64,000 bases of DNA. Origin: Prorocentrum cordatum. Lineage: Eukaryota; Sar; Dinophyceae; Prorocentrales; Prorocentraceae. Under the pieces are notes generated by a model. That model was not told the DNA's origin. It worked only from the letters and a program-made list of their open reading frames with translations, and ran no database searches. This document shows positions 55,473 through 64,000 of the stretch, piece after piece (the first letter of the stretch is position 1; each line of letters begins with the position of its first letter). The stretch spans positions 447,798-511,797 of the forward strand of contig CAUYUJ010003581.1 of assembly GCA_963575745.1 (NCBI GenBank), given 5' to 3'. Position numbers and translations under genes: made by a program.

Positions 55473-55680
55473 ATGGGACACATCTTCCACATGGTCTGGG
55501 AAGCATGTGCAGGAGCTGCACCTGCTCCACCTCCTAGTTCGCAGTGACAGATGATGATGTTGCTGCTGATGATGAGGATGCTGATGCTGCTGCTGATGAT
55601 GATGATGATGATGATGAGGATGATGATGCTGATGCTGATGCTGCTGATGCTGATGATGATGCTGATGATGATGATGAGGA
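55030..55680. repeat. ATG/GAT triplet arrays with a duplicated 80-bp spacer
   Basis: GATGATGAT runs alternate with a unique segment, GGACACATCTTCCACATGGT... to GTTCGCAGTGACAGATG, seen at 55220-55300 and 55474-55555, so a unit of about 254 bp is tandemly duplicated. Confidence 0.85.
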
Positions 55681-55920
55681 TGATGAGGAAGAGGAGGAGG
55701 AGAAGGAGGAGGAGGAGGAGGTTGAGGAAGAGGAGGAGGAAAGAGGAAGAGGAGGAAGAGGAGGAGGAGGAGAAGGATAAAGGAGGAGGAGGAGGAGGAG
55801 GAGGAGGAGGAGGAGGAGGAGAAGGAGAAGGTAAAGGAGGAGGAGGAGGAGGAGAAGGATAAAAGGAGGAGGAAGAGGAGGAGGAGGAAGAGGGGGGAGG
55901 AGGAAGAAGGGGGAGGAACA
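55681..55920. repeat. GGA-rich tract
   Basis: GAGGAGGAG runs with AAGGA and GATAAAGG breaks. Not coding. Confidence 0.85.
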
Positions 55921-56840
55921 CCCTCAGCCCCCTGCTCAACATCCTTTATGCTGACCCTGCCAGGACAGTCTTTGATTATCCCCCCGCGACCCCGAACTTT
56001 GTTGTCCCCCCCTGTGAATATCTGAGGCACGGGGTTCGGATACGCCAGGTGAGCGATGATGAAAAACGGGTCTTGCGCGAGATGACGTAGCAACCTTACG
56101 CGGCGGCTTACGCGGGCCGCCGGCGCGGCACGCCACATTGGAGAAGAGGGCGCTTACGCGCGACCTTACGCGGGCAGCTTGCACGCGAACGTCGGCGCAG
56201 ACGATCTCGTTTCTTTGCGTCTCACGACAGGAGTTCTTGCTATCAGAGTTGGAATCGGGGATGCGTCGCCGATAGATCGGCGACAGGCCCTCGATAGCAA
56301 ATCCCCACGTTTCTGGGCGCCCATCGGGACCCCCGTCGGCGATCGGTGGGCGATGGGCGTCGTCGATGCATCACCCCCTGAGCCTATCATCCACCCAGCG
56401 CTGTCCCTGATCCAAGATGTCTAAGCGGTTACGCTTCCTTTGCAGATCTGCCCCCGGGTCGAAGGGGCGCTCTCGGACGTGCTCCCTAAGTAATTACGCT
56501 TCCGTTCTGGAAGGGTGCCCACAGCGCGCCGTTCACGCGGGCGGCACTTGGGCCGCGCACGTCAGGAGCCTAGGGCTGGGCCCCCTGGCAGCGAAAGCGC
56601 CGCGGCCGAGGCCGCGAATTTGGCTCTGGCGCGCGCGCGGGAACCAGCCATCTTCGAGGAGGGCACCAGTCATACACCGCTGCCCGTGGGGAACCCCGAA
56701 ATTTTCGGGCACCTCTCCGGGGGCGCGTTCTGACCAGGATTCCGGGGCGAGTCCAGCCGTGGCGACGAGGGCCTTCCAGGAGGCCCCCCAAAGGCGAACA
56801 AAACGAGGCAAGGGTAGCAGTATGTGTACCCTGTCCTCCT
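55921..56840. other. Spacer without a supported gene
   Basis: Frames are short and on both strands. The 211-residue plus frame (56417-57052) is interrupted by the GTC array and has no domain. Confidence 0.35.
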
Positions 56841-56844
56841 CTGA

Positions 56845-56845
56845 A

Positions 56846-56883
<38 letters not shown>

Positions 56884-56905
56884 GTCGTCGTCGTCGTCGA
56901 GGCAA
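56845..56905. repeat. (GTC)n microsatellite
   Basis: About 18 near-perfect GTC triplets; it gives poly-Ser and poly-Asp frames. Confidence 0.9.
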
Positions 56906-57164
56906 GGGCAGCGAAATGGGTGCCTTGTTCTCTCTGAATTCAGGCCTTGCCTCCCGCCTTGCGCGGACCCCTCCGCTGCAGTCTGTTCGTCGCGTCGGCC
57001 CCCGCGGCTGCGAGTAGGTTCGTGCGGCGTCGGCGCGCGCAGAGGACTTTGACACCGCGTCGATCGTTCGACCCCGAATCGCGGCCCCGAGCATTCAAGG
57101 CTGAATCCCGTCAGGCCCAGTGGCGTCACCGTGTCCCTCGGTGCTTCTGCGCCGCAGAAATCGA

Positions 57165-57350
57165 CTCGGCCACGCGCAAGAGTGACCCGAGGCAAGTACG
57201 ACCTCTGGTGCGCGGGTCGAGGGGGCGCAATGGCCACGTCCAAGCGCGCAAGCAGCCATGATCGCATCGCGCTCGGCGATCGGGGGGACCCCAGTGAGGC
57301 CGCACCATCCGGCGAAGGGTCACTCTTACGTGCAGTCGTAATTCAACCTT
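57165..57350. repeat. Dispersed ~170-bp repeat, copy 2
   Basis: Aligns with 54015-54185 over its length (AAGTACGACCTCTGGTGCGC, GCGCGCAAGCAGCC, GCACCATCCGGCGAAGGGTC, ACTCTTACGTGCAGTCG). Confidence 0.6.
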
Positions 57351-57356
57351 GAACGC

Positions 57357-57436
57357 TTCTTCTTCTTCTTCTCCTCCTCCTCCTCCTCCTCCTCCTTCCT
57401 CCTCCTCCTCCTCCTCCTCCTCCTCCTCCTCCGCGC
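57357..57436. repeat. CTT/CTC triplet tract
   Basis: TTCTTCTTCTT followed by CTCCTCCTCC. Not coding. Confidence 0.9.
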
Positions 57437-57439
57437 GCC

Positions 57440-57960
57440 AACGCCGCTGCCCATGGTAGGGCCGGTGCGTCAGCAATCGCACCGAAACCAGATACCGGCC
57501 ACCAGGTGGGGACGAAGCGACACGCTGAAGGCAGAACCACTCAGTGCGAGGTTTTAACAACGCCGTACGCGGGGTCGGCTGGGATACGCAGCGGGAGAGT
57601 CGCCCTGTCGGCGCCAGTCCGCGCCGCCAAACTAGCCGAACAGGCAGGTAGTACCGAAGCGACACGCTGAAGGCTGCACCACTCAGCGCGAGGTACCACG
57701 GCCGTGCGCGGGGTCGGCAGAAAAAGGGCAGGGACCTACAGAGGTCTCACTCCACGATCCACCCGTTGCCCATGGTGGGGCCAGTGCGCCAGCCATCGTC
57801 TCCGAAACCAAACAAGGGCCAGGGAGCAACGAGGTACGCTGCAGCCGCGGTCAGCGCATAGGCACAGGGGTCAGACCCGAAACTGACTACAGTGAGAGCC
57901 GGGGGACGGCAAGTACCAACGGAGCACTCACTCCGCGGACCGCACTGCTGCCAGGGGGGG
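57440..57960. repeat. Local tandem repeat, three diverged units
   Basis: The units share CCCATGGTRGGGCC, GTGCGYCAGCMATCG, CGAAGCGACACGCTGAAGGC and ACCACTCAGYGCGAGGT plus CGCGGGGTCGGC. Clear similarity links 57450-57570 with 57640-57715 and 57770-57810. Confidence 0.5.
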
Positions 57961-58149
57961 GGCTGGTGTGCCGTCATCGTGTCCGACGCCATTGACTGGT
58001 CGGGGCTGCCACGATGAGAGAGGACATGCTGGCCCAAGGGCCGGTATATTGCACTTGCAGGTACCGGCCACGATAGTCGCCGAGATTCGCAGCTGCCGCG
58101 ACCACCTCATGGAGCGCTGGAACGCAACAAGGGCTGAATCTGACCACGG

Positions 58150-58420
58150 GAAGGAGGGGGGTGCAGCCAACAGCCGCAAAGTACACATGTGTCGGTGAGG
58201 AGAAGGAGGAGGAGGAGGAGGAGGAGGAGGAGGAGGAGGAGGAGGAGGAGGAGGAGGAGGAGGAGGAGGAGGAGGAGGAGGAGGAGGGGAGGCGCAGCCA
58301 ACAGCCGCATTCACATTTGGTTGACAGAGGAGGAGGGAGGTGCGGCCAACAGCCGCACGGCCACATATGTGAGGTCGCCATTTCCCTTGTCATCTGGCGG
58401 CCTCTCGGGGGAGAGACCCG
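58150..58420. repeat. (GGA)n array framed by repeated GCAGCCAACAGCCGCA
   Basis: GGTGCAGCCAACAGCCGCA occurs at about 58158, 58290 and 58338, each followed within 15 bases by a CACAT-TG motif; about 90 bases of pure GGA lie between the first two. A fourth, looser copy is near 58570. Confidence 0.75.
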
Positions 58421-59135
58421 CCACTGCGAGGGGCGGTGCCGGCGCCTGTCCCCATGGTGGGTGGACAGCGCTATCCGCATCAGTGGGCTGATTAACCACC
58501 TCATGGCCCTCTCTAGGGTGCCCATCCACTACCCCTCACGATTCCCCTCTGGGGTGTCATCATCGGGGAGGGTGCAGCCGCCAGCCGCGACGGAACAGGA
58601 CATGTATCATATAGGCAGCTCGCACAGAGCTGAGGACTAGGGGGTAGTGTGGGCTGCACACGGACCGCCGCCAGCAGAATGGTGCGCAGGGGGAGGACTA
58701 TTCCAGTCAACCACCCCCGGCCGACCAAGGTGGCTGTCGAGAGACAACAAAGGGTGTGGAGCCTGGGGAAGCGTCTGCGTCCGTCCCCAGTCCCCAACTG
58801 AGCAGTCAGCCGTCGTAGAGGGCGGCTGTTGGCCGTGGGCCACTGGGGCCTGCGGGCTCACTCCCACCAGCTGCAGGGGGGGTGAGGTGGCTAGGCGAAG
58901 TCCACGTATCCAGTGTGGGCTGTCTAGCTATGCAGCGCCTTGGGTGAGATGCTGGGCCACCCCCGCCCCAGCGGGAACTGCCCAGGGTATTGCGGCCAAG
59001 GCCGGGCGCTGCGTGGTGAAACTGTCCTCGGCGAGGGAGGGCGACGAGCGCCTGGGGGGCGTCGCTGTCGCCGAGCTGGGGGAGCAGGGGGCACCTCTTT
59101 TGCGGGCCCATCCCTGCAAGCCCTGGGCACACTGG
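58421..59135. other. Spacer; possible downstream exon of the minus-strand frame
   Basis: No independent gene seen. The minus frame of 59858-59136 continues open after its stop from 59132 to 58806, but that part is Pro/Ala/Gly-rich and unconvincing. Confidence 0.3.
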
Positions 59136-59858
59136 TCAGGTCAATCCCACCATCGTGCGCGCTTGTCGGTGTATGGATCCTCTCCCCTGGGGGAGTAGCG
59201 TTTGCCTTTCGCTTTCCAGTCGGTATCTGTCCACGGTGTGCTCTGGTGGCTCCAGGAAACCCATGCCTGCCATCCATGCCAAGGGTTGGCGGAGCCGGAT
59301 GCACCAGTCCATTGCTCCTGCGAGGACGCCTCTGTCGCCCTCTTGCCCTCCTTGGTCCATGGGGCGGGGCCGCTGCTGCTGTCGGTCCCGCGCTGCGTGT
59401 GGGGTCTGGGCTCGCGTTGCCCTTGGCCAATCGACGTTGAACCCTAGGTCTCTGTCCATCTTGTATGCGTCATACCCTGCGTTGCCCCATGCCTGGATGA
59501 AATCGCTGCACAGCTGCACGGAGTTCAGCTTGGGGTCGTTCTTTTCATTCCCGATGGTCCCCTGCTTCACGGCCGCTTTCTTCACCCATGCGACCCAGAC
59601 CCCGTTAAACGCACCTCCCAGCGTCTTTTGCAGGCGTGTTATCTTCTCCTGTATCGGTTCGTCCTTCGTAGCATCAGCTTCGTCGATAGGGCACATATAC
59701 ATGGGGATGCCCCCCATGGGGTCGCTCGGATTGCCTGGTCGGGATACTTTTTTGATTGACGGCTCCAAGGACAGATCCAGGAAGCGGGACGGTCTCGGTT
59801 GGGGCACAGGGCGAGATAATTGGCTACGACGGCGCATAGGCCGAAGCAACAAGTGCAC
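59136..59858 (-). CDS. Hypothetical protein or exon, about 230 residues, minus strand
   Basis: The most protein-like frame in the right third of the window. The first ATG is near 59836; the upstream in-frame stop is at 59883-59885. Residues about 30-145 contain PSIKKVSRPGNPSDPMGGIP, EKITRLQKTLGGAFNGVWVA and NSVQLCSDFIQAWGNAGYDA, with balanced composition and helical character. From about residue 150 the frame turns Arg/Gln-rich and may already be intron or shifted frame. No family recognised, no signal peptide, no membrane segment, and no spliced-leader relic found upstream. Could be an exon of a larger gene or a remnant. Confidence 0.4.
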   Translation of the reverse strand: MHLLLRPMRRRSQLSRPVPQPRPSRFLDLSLEPSIKKVSRPGNPSDPMGGIPMYMCPIDEADATKDEPIQEKITRLQKTLGGAFNGVWVAWVKKAAVKQGTIGNEKNDPKLNSVQLCSDFIQAWGNAGYDAYKMDRDLGFNVDWPRATRAQTPHAARDRQQQRPRPMDQGGQEGDRGVLAGAMDWCIRLRQPLAWMAGMGFLEPPEHTVDRYRLESERQTLLPQGRGSIHRQARTMVGLT

Positions 59859-59889
59859 GTGCCAGGGACAAAATGCCCCCCATTAAGAT

Positions 59890-60880
59890 GCGGGCGACCC
59901 AAGAGCGGGGACGCAGGCATCAGACTGAAACAGACGGACTGGTGGGGATACGCGAAGCGTCTAGGGTTTCGCTGGCTCTCAGTGGTGATCTATACACCGA
60001 CAACCTCCCCTGAGGCCCACGAGCAATCCGTTGGAGGGCCTCTGTGTGTACGTCTTGTGGCGGAGACGCTGCATCGCGAGAAATTCGGTTGCAATGGCAG
60101 GCCTGGAAACAGGCTCGTCCCAGGCACGAGAAGTTCGGCCATGACTCTTCCCTCAGGGGCTCAGGCCCAAATCCCCTCGCGAGAAAATCGGTGGGGCTCT
60201 GGGCGATCCTGCCAAGTACAGTCACCGTGCTGTCCTAGGGAACGCTGGATACGGCCGGATCTGGGACGGGAAAACATCCTCCAAGAGCATGAGACCCTCC
60301 GCCGGCCAAACATCCCAAACCATCAGATCACTCGAGGGTACCCTGCCCCAGGATGCGCAAGAACATCCAACAAACACACACAATAACATTAGGGTTACCC
60401 TCCCCGAGCCGACCTCGATCTTATACCTCGGTCCGACCGTGAGGAGGAATGAGGGGGCTCCGGAGCGTGTTTGGGGCATCATGGGCATTACAGCCCCCGG
60501 CCCCCCCGCCCCCCTGCAACGTGACGCCCCTCCCCCCCCCCCAGTGCGCTCCGGGCACTGCCGCCGTGCGCACGGCGGAGGGAGGAGCTACATTATACCC
60601 CCCCCCTGGCCCCTCCACCCACCCCGCTGTAGTGCCCGTTGTCGCCGAAAATAGAGAGGCGCGCTCCTGCAGGCCACGGAGGGCCTCGGCCACATCGATG
60701 GGGCTCCACCCTCCTCGGAGGAACGGCCCAGGCACTGGGGCCCCTCCAGAGCTCAAAGCGGCCCTCATCGCAGCGCTCTGGCTGCACGTCGGCGCTGTGG
60801 GCGGTCGGCGGCCCCCCGCCCCTTGGGGAAGATCGGCTCCCCAGGCGGCAAGTAGGAATACATCTCAGCCTCGGGTCGTC
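59890..60880. other. Spacer without a supported gene
   Basis: Mixed-frame short ORFs only; C runs at about 60530 and 60597. Nothing identifiable. Confidence 0.35.
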
Positions 60881-60884
60881 GTCC

Positions 60885-61342
60885 GTCGTGCGTCGTCGCC
60901 GTTCGCCACTCGCCGTCGCAGTCACCGCTGTCGCTCGCAGCTCGTAGCCGTCGTGACCGCCGTCGTCGCTCGCCGTGCGCCGAGCGCCGTGCATCGTGCG
61001 TCGTGCGCCGCTCGCCGCGCGCCGGCTCAGCAGCCGCCGAGACGCGCCGGCGTGCCCGCCGCGGAAGGCGGCCTGCTCCCGGGGGTGCGCTGAGGCGTCC
61101 GGAGCCTGGCGCGCGCTCTGGACGCCGCCCGCGGTCGCCGTTGCGCAGCGTTGCCGGCGCCGTCGTCGCCGTCACCGCCCTTGCGCACTGACGCAGCCGC
61201 CGTCGCCGACGTCGCCGCCACGGTCGTCGTTGTCGCCGCCGCCGTCGTCGCCGTTGCGCGCCCACGCGCCCGCCGCAGCCGCCCCCGCCGCCGCCGCCGC
61301 CGTCGTGGTCGTCGTCGCCACCGCCGCCGTCGTCGTCGTCGT

Positions 61343-61374
<32 letters not shown>

Positions 61375-61450
61375 GCGTCGTCGTCGCCATCGCCGTCGTC
61401 GCCGCCGCCGCCGTCGTCGGTGGCCGCGCAGGCGTCGCCGTCCGCCCGCG
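60885..61450. repeat. CGTCGC-rich triplet region
   Basis: Degenerate CGTCG, GCCGTCGTCGTC and CCGCCGCCG runs, densest at 61190-61440. Frames are poly-Arg, poly-Val/Ala or poly-Asp depending on phase and are not genes. Confidence 0.8.
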
Positions 61451-62454
61451 GTCGTGACGGCGCCGCCGAGGCGGGTGCGGATTGTGGTGCGCGTGCGGGA
61501 GGCTGGCGCGTCCGCGACAGACGGGCTCCGTGCGCCGGGAGGACGTGCGGCCCAACACGCGTGGCCGCTCCCATTTTGTAGCGTGGCCACCTCGCGGCAG
61601 TCACACCTCTCAAGTCGGCGGCACAGGAGAACCTCAGGCGCGGTCGGCTAATGGAAGTGCCCATTCGGGACGAAATTAGTCAAAGGCGCCGTGATGAAAG
61701 GGTCCAGCCACGGCCGTGCAGACAGGTGCAGGTGGTGAGCGGCAGTCGCGCACGCACACACCCGTGTTGGCGGGCATGTTGTGTGACCCCTCTCGGGAGC
61801 CCTCGGGGGAGCCCTCAGGAGCCCAGCAGGGCTGGTGTCACCCGTGCTGGCCCCGTGACCCCACGAGACTGTGTGACCCCGTGTTGCCCGTGGTCGCCGC
61901 TCCAGTGTAGAGCCCCTGTGACGCGAAGGAAGTGGACGGCGGCATGCGCAGCATCCGGCTCTCGGCTCTCGCCCCGGCTGGCCGCGCCAGACGTGTCCAC
62001 CAGCGTCCCAGTGCAGTCGCCGTGCTACTGTAAGGAGCGCCGAGACACGACCGGAGGGGCTTTACCGGCCTCGGCAAGCCCCGGTCACGAACGGGCTCCC
62101 CGGCCTGGACTTGAGGAGCGGCCTGCAAACCAGAGCCGCTCCAGAGCCCAAAGTGGTCCTTCTTTCAGCGTCGTGACTGGAGGTGGCCCGGCTTCGTGCT
62201 GTGCCCCGCGCAAGCGCTCAGCTGGCTGTCTTGGCACTGTCGCGCCGCCCCCCGGAGGAGCGGTTATCTTCGCGCCCTCGCGGGTGGCCTGGTGCACAGG
62301 ACTGACGGCAAAGGCCAGCCCCATCAAGGCTCAAATGGCACTGAGACGCTCCCGAGGAGACACACCAGGAGCTCTCCAGCACATTTTTGGAAGGCTTCCC
62401 ATGCTTTTCGGCCCAGGCTGGCTTCAGGAAGGCTTCAGAAGGCCCTAATACGCC
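61451..62454. other. Spacer without a supported gene
   Basis: The longest plus frame here (61651-62448) has no domain and mixed composition; small repeats such as GGGAGCCCTCGGGGGAGCCC at 61796 are seen. Confidence 0.35.
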
Positions 62455-62640
62455 TCGACCGTCGTCTCACCTGACCCCCAACCGATCCCAATCCGACCCC
62501 CGAATTCAAACACCGTGCAGATTGCGGGCTCCGACCCTCGTCTCATCTGGATCCCGCGATCCCCCGAATTCAAACACTGTGCGGATTGCGTGCCCCGACC
62601 GTCGTCTCACCTGACCTCCAATCGGCCCCACGGAAGGACA
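62455..62640. repeat. Tandem repeat of about 66-70 bp
   Basis: CCCCCGAATTCAAACACCGT with GTGCAGATTGCGGGC recurs at 62500 and 62566, and CGACCGTCGTCTCACCTGAC at 62458 and 62600. Confidence 0.7.
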
Positions 62641-63107
62641 AGGAACCTTTGAGGCGGCGACATATCGCCTAAGTTTGAGCTCGGTCTTCAGGGAGCCAGA
62701 AGGCCCCTCAAGTCGGGCCAACTCTGCCAAACCTTGTATAGGGTCGCTTGGCCTGGTTGTGTAGATCTCAAATAACAGAGAAGATACTCAGAAAATACTT
62801 TCCGAGGGATTTTCGTGCTCAGTTTGAGAATGCTCCCAAAAAGCCCCCCCCCCTCCCCCCAAAAAACCCACGGTCGGAAACTTCTGCTTGCCCTGCTGCT
62901 GCGGCGGCCCCGGCGCCACGCTGTGCCCTGCGAGCGGAGAGCGCGTCGCTCCGCTCCGCGTGGCGGGCAGGCCGGGAAAGGCTCGGGAAGCCGACGCTTG
63001 GGGACCGGGGCGTGGATGCGCGCCGAAGCGTTCTGGGCCGGCTCTGGCCGAGCGGCACGCGATCCCAAAGTGCTGAAGCGTAGCCCCATGACGGCCTCTT
63101 CAAGAGA

Positions 63108-63325
63108 GCTCCTCCTCCTCAACCTCCTCCTCCTCCTCCTCCTCCTCCTCCTCCTCCTCAAGAGGTGGCCTCGAAGCAATCTGCCGAGCCGCTTCAAGCG
63201 AGCTCGGCGAAGCCGCGGCGCCCGCGACAGCTCAGGAGCGTCCCAGAGCCCGCTGGGGGGTCGTAGGCCGCAGAACTCCTCCTCCTCCTCCTCCTCCTCC
63301 TCCTCCTCCTCCTCCTCCTTCTCCT
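63108..63325. repeat. Two CCT triplet tracts
   Basis: CTCCTCCTCC runs at 63108-63162 and 63276-63325, separated by about 110 bases of ordinary sequence. Not coding. Confidence 0.9.
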
Positions 63326-63329
63326 CGAG

Positions 63330-64000
63330 TTATTTCCTCTTCAGGAGATCTCGGTAGAGCCATCGCGCCCAGCCGTTGACGCCCGCGGGAGTTCAGTGTT
63401 ACCTATTCCCAAACTCAAACCCCTTGGGGGTAGGGAGAATCCATGTCTCATGACCAGCGCTGAAATCACGGGCCAGCTGCATCGCCCCCACTTGCGACTG
63501 TGGACATGCCAGAGTGTGCCCCCAAGCACGCAGAGGACACCGAGCGAGTGCGAATCATATGTGCGCAAATCCCTAACAACTGACTCCTGACCTACACTTT
63601 GTTGGCATACCCAGGCCCCCGACGACTTGTAGCAAGTTTCGGATCACCAGCCTTTGGAGCTCTCGACCCCATCCCGTGGACTTGCGTTGGATCCCAAGCA
63701 GTTTGCCTGACAGTCCCTAGGCTCGTAAGCGGTCCCCAGATGTCCCCAGACGCCGAACATAGCAACGAAAACAATGGCGCTATTTTTTCCTAGCAACCAG
63801 CTGTCGGGGAGCGCACTATTTTTCCGCAACGTAGCCTTCCCAAAACATACTGTAGCATACCAGCAGCGATGCTCTCCTCCTCTCAGAAGGTTTCTCGGCT
63901 CGGGCAGCACTGTGCGCTCATCTGCCTCGTCGTTGATACGCTTGCCTTTGTTGCTCGTGCACTAGCCTTGGTCTTACTTGCAAGGCTTCGCTTTCTGAGT
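63330..64000. other. Right edge, no supported gene
   Basis: Ordinary-looking sequence with only short frames on either strand. A gene could begin beyond the window. Confidence 0.35.

Overview
This is a window of nuclear DNA from a eukaryote, most likely a dinoflagellate. The reasons are: a relic of the dinoflagellate spliced leader just upstream of the best genes; a GC-AG intron flanked by a short direct repeat; intron-poor long genes in tandem; high GC; and a great mass of minisatellites and trinucleotide repeats. Genus cannot be decided from the sequence; the composition would fit a Prorocentrum-like genome, but that is a guess. No rRNA, tRNA, CRISPR array, bacterial operon or virus was found.

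Only three genes are strongly supported. At 397-5331 (+) two large reading frames and a C-terminal frame join through a clean 121-nt GT-AG intron and a second, less certain intron into a protein of about 1,570 residues, possibly derived from a transposase. At 16405-20130 and 27692-31417 (+) lie two near-identical copies of an unrecognised 1,241-codon gene. They sit inside a direct duplication of about 9 kb (12515-21597 and 24289-32880); the second copy starts exactly at a 100-N assembly gap (24189-24288). Each copy hides a 333-nt in-frame GC-AG intron, so the mature protein is probably 1,130 residues. The copies differ mostly at amino-acid-changing sites. A small 97-residue frame (13986-14279, 25275-25568) is also duplicated. 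Weaker coding candidates are at 36536-37663 (-), 37692-38255 (+), 42508-42693 (+), 50194-50492 (+) and 59136-59858 (-).

The rest is repeat DNA. 1-300, 16040-16300 and 27330-27590 share a promoter-side element built of GCATA/GCATT-like pentamers. 6785-8150, 10840-12330 and 38708-39095 are three members of one composite element: conserved ends around an array of ~77-bp units. 9245-9545 is a 53-bp array. 33678-35928 is a 16-bp satellite open in all frames. 35948-36116 and 48027-48202 are foldback elements. 40800-42115 is a ~145-bp satellite. 42955-47200 is a 4-kb CA-rich array. 48.8-53.4 kb mixes GGCCCAAGA-type repeats, three copies of a retroposon-like 3' end and ATGT microsatellites. 54.7-63.3 kb holds a 12-bp array, ATG/GGA/GTC/CCT arrays and small local duplications.

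Nothing suggests that the genes form a pathway. The window reads as a few expressed or formerly expressed genes embedded in, and probably copied by, repeat activity including mRNA recycling.
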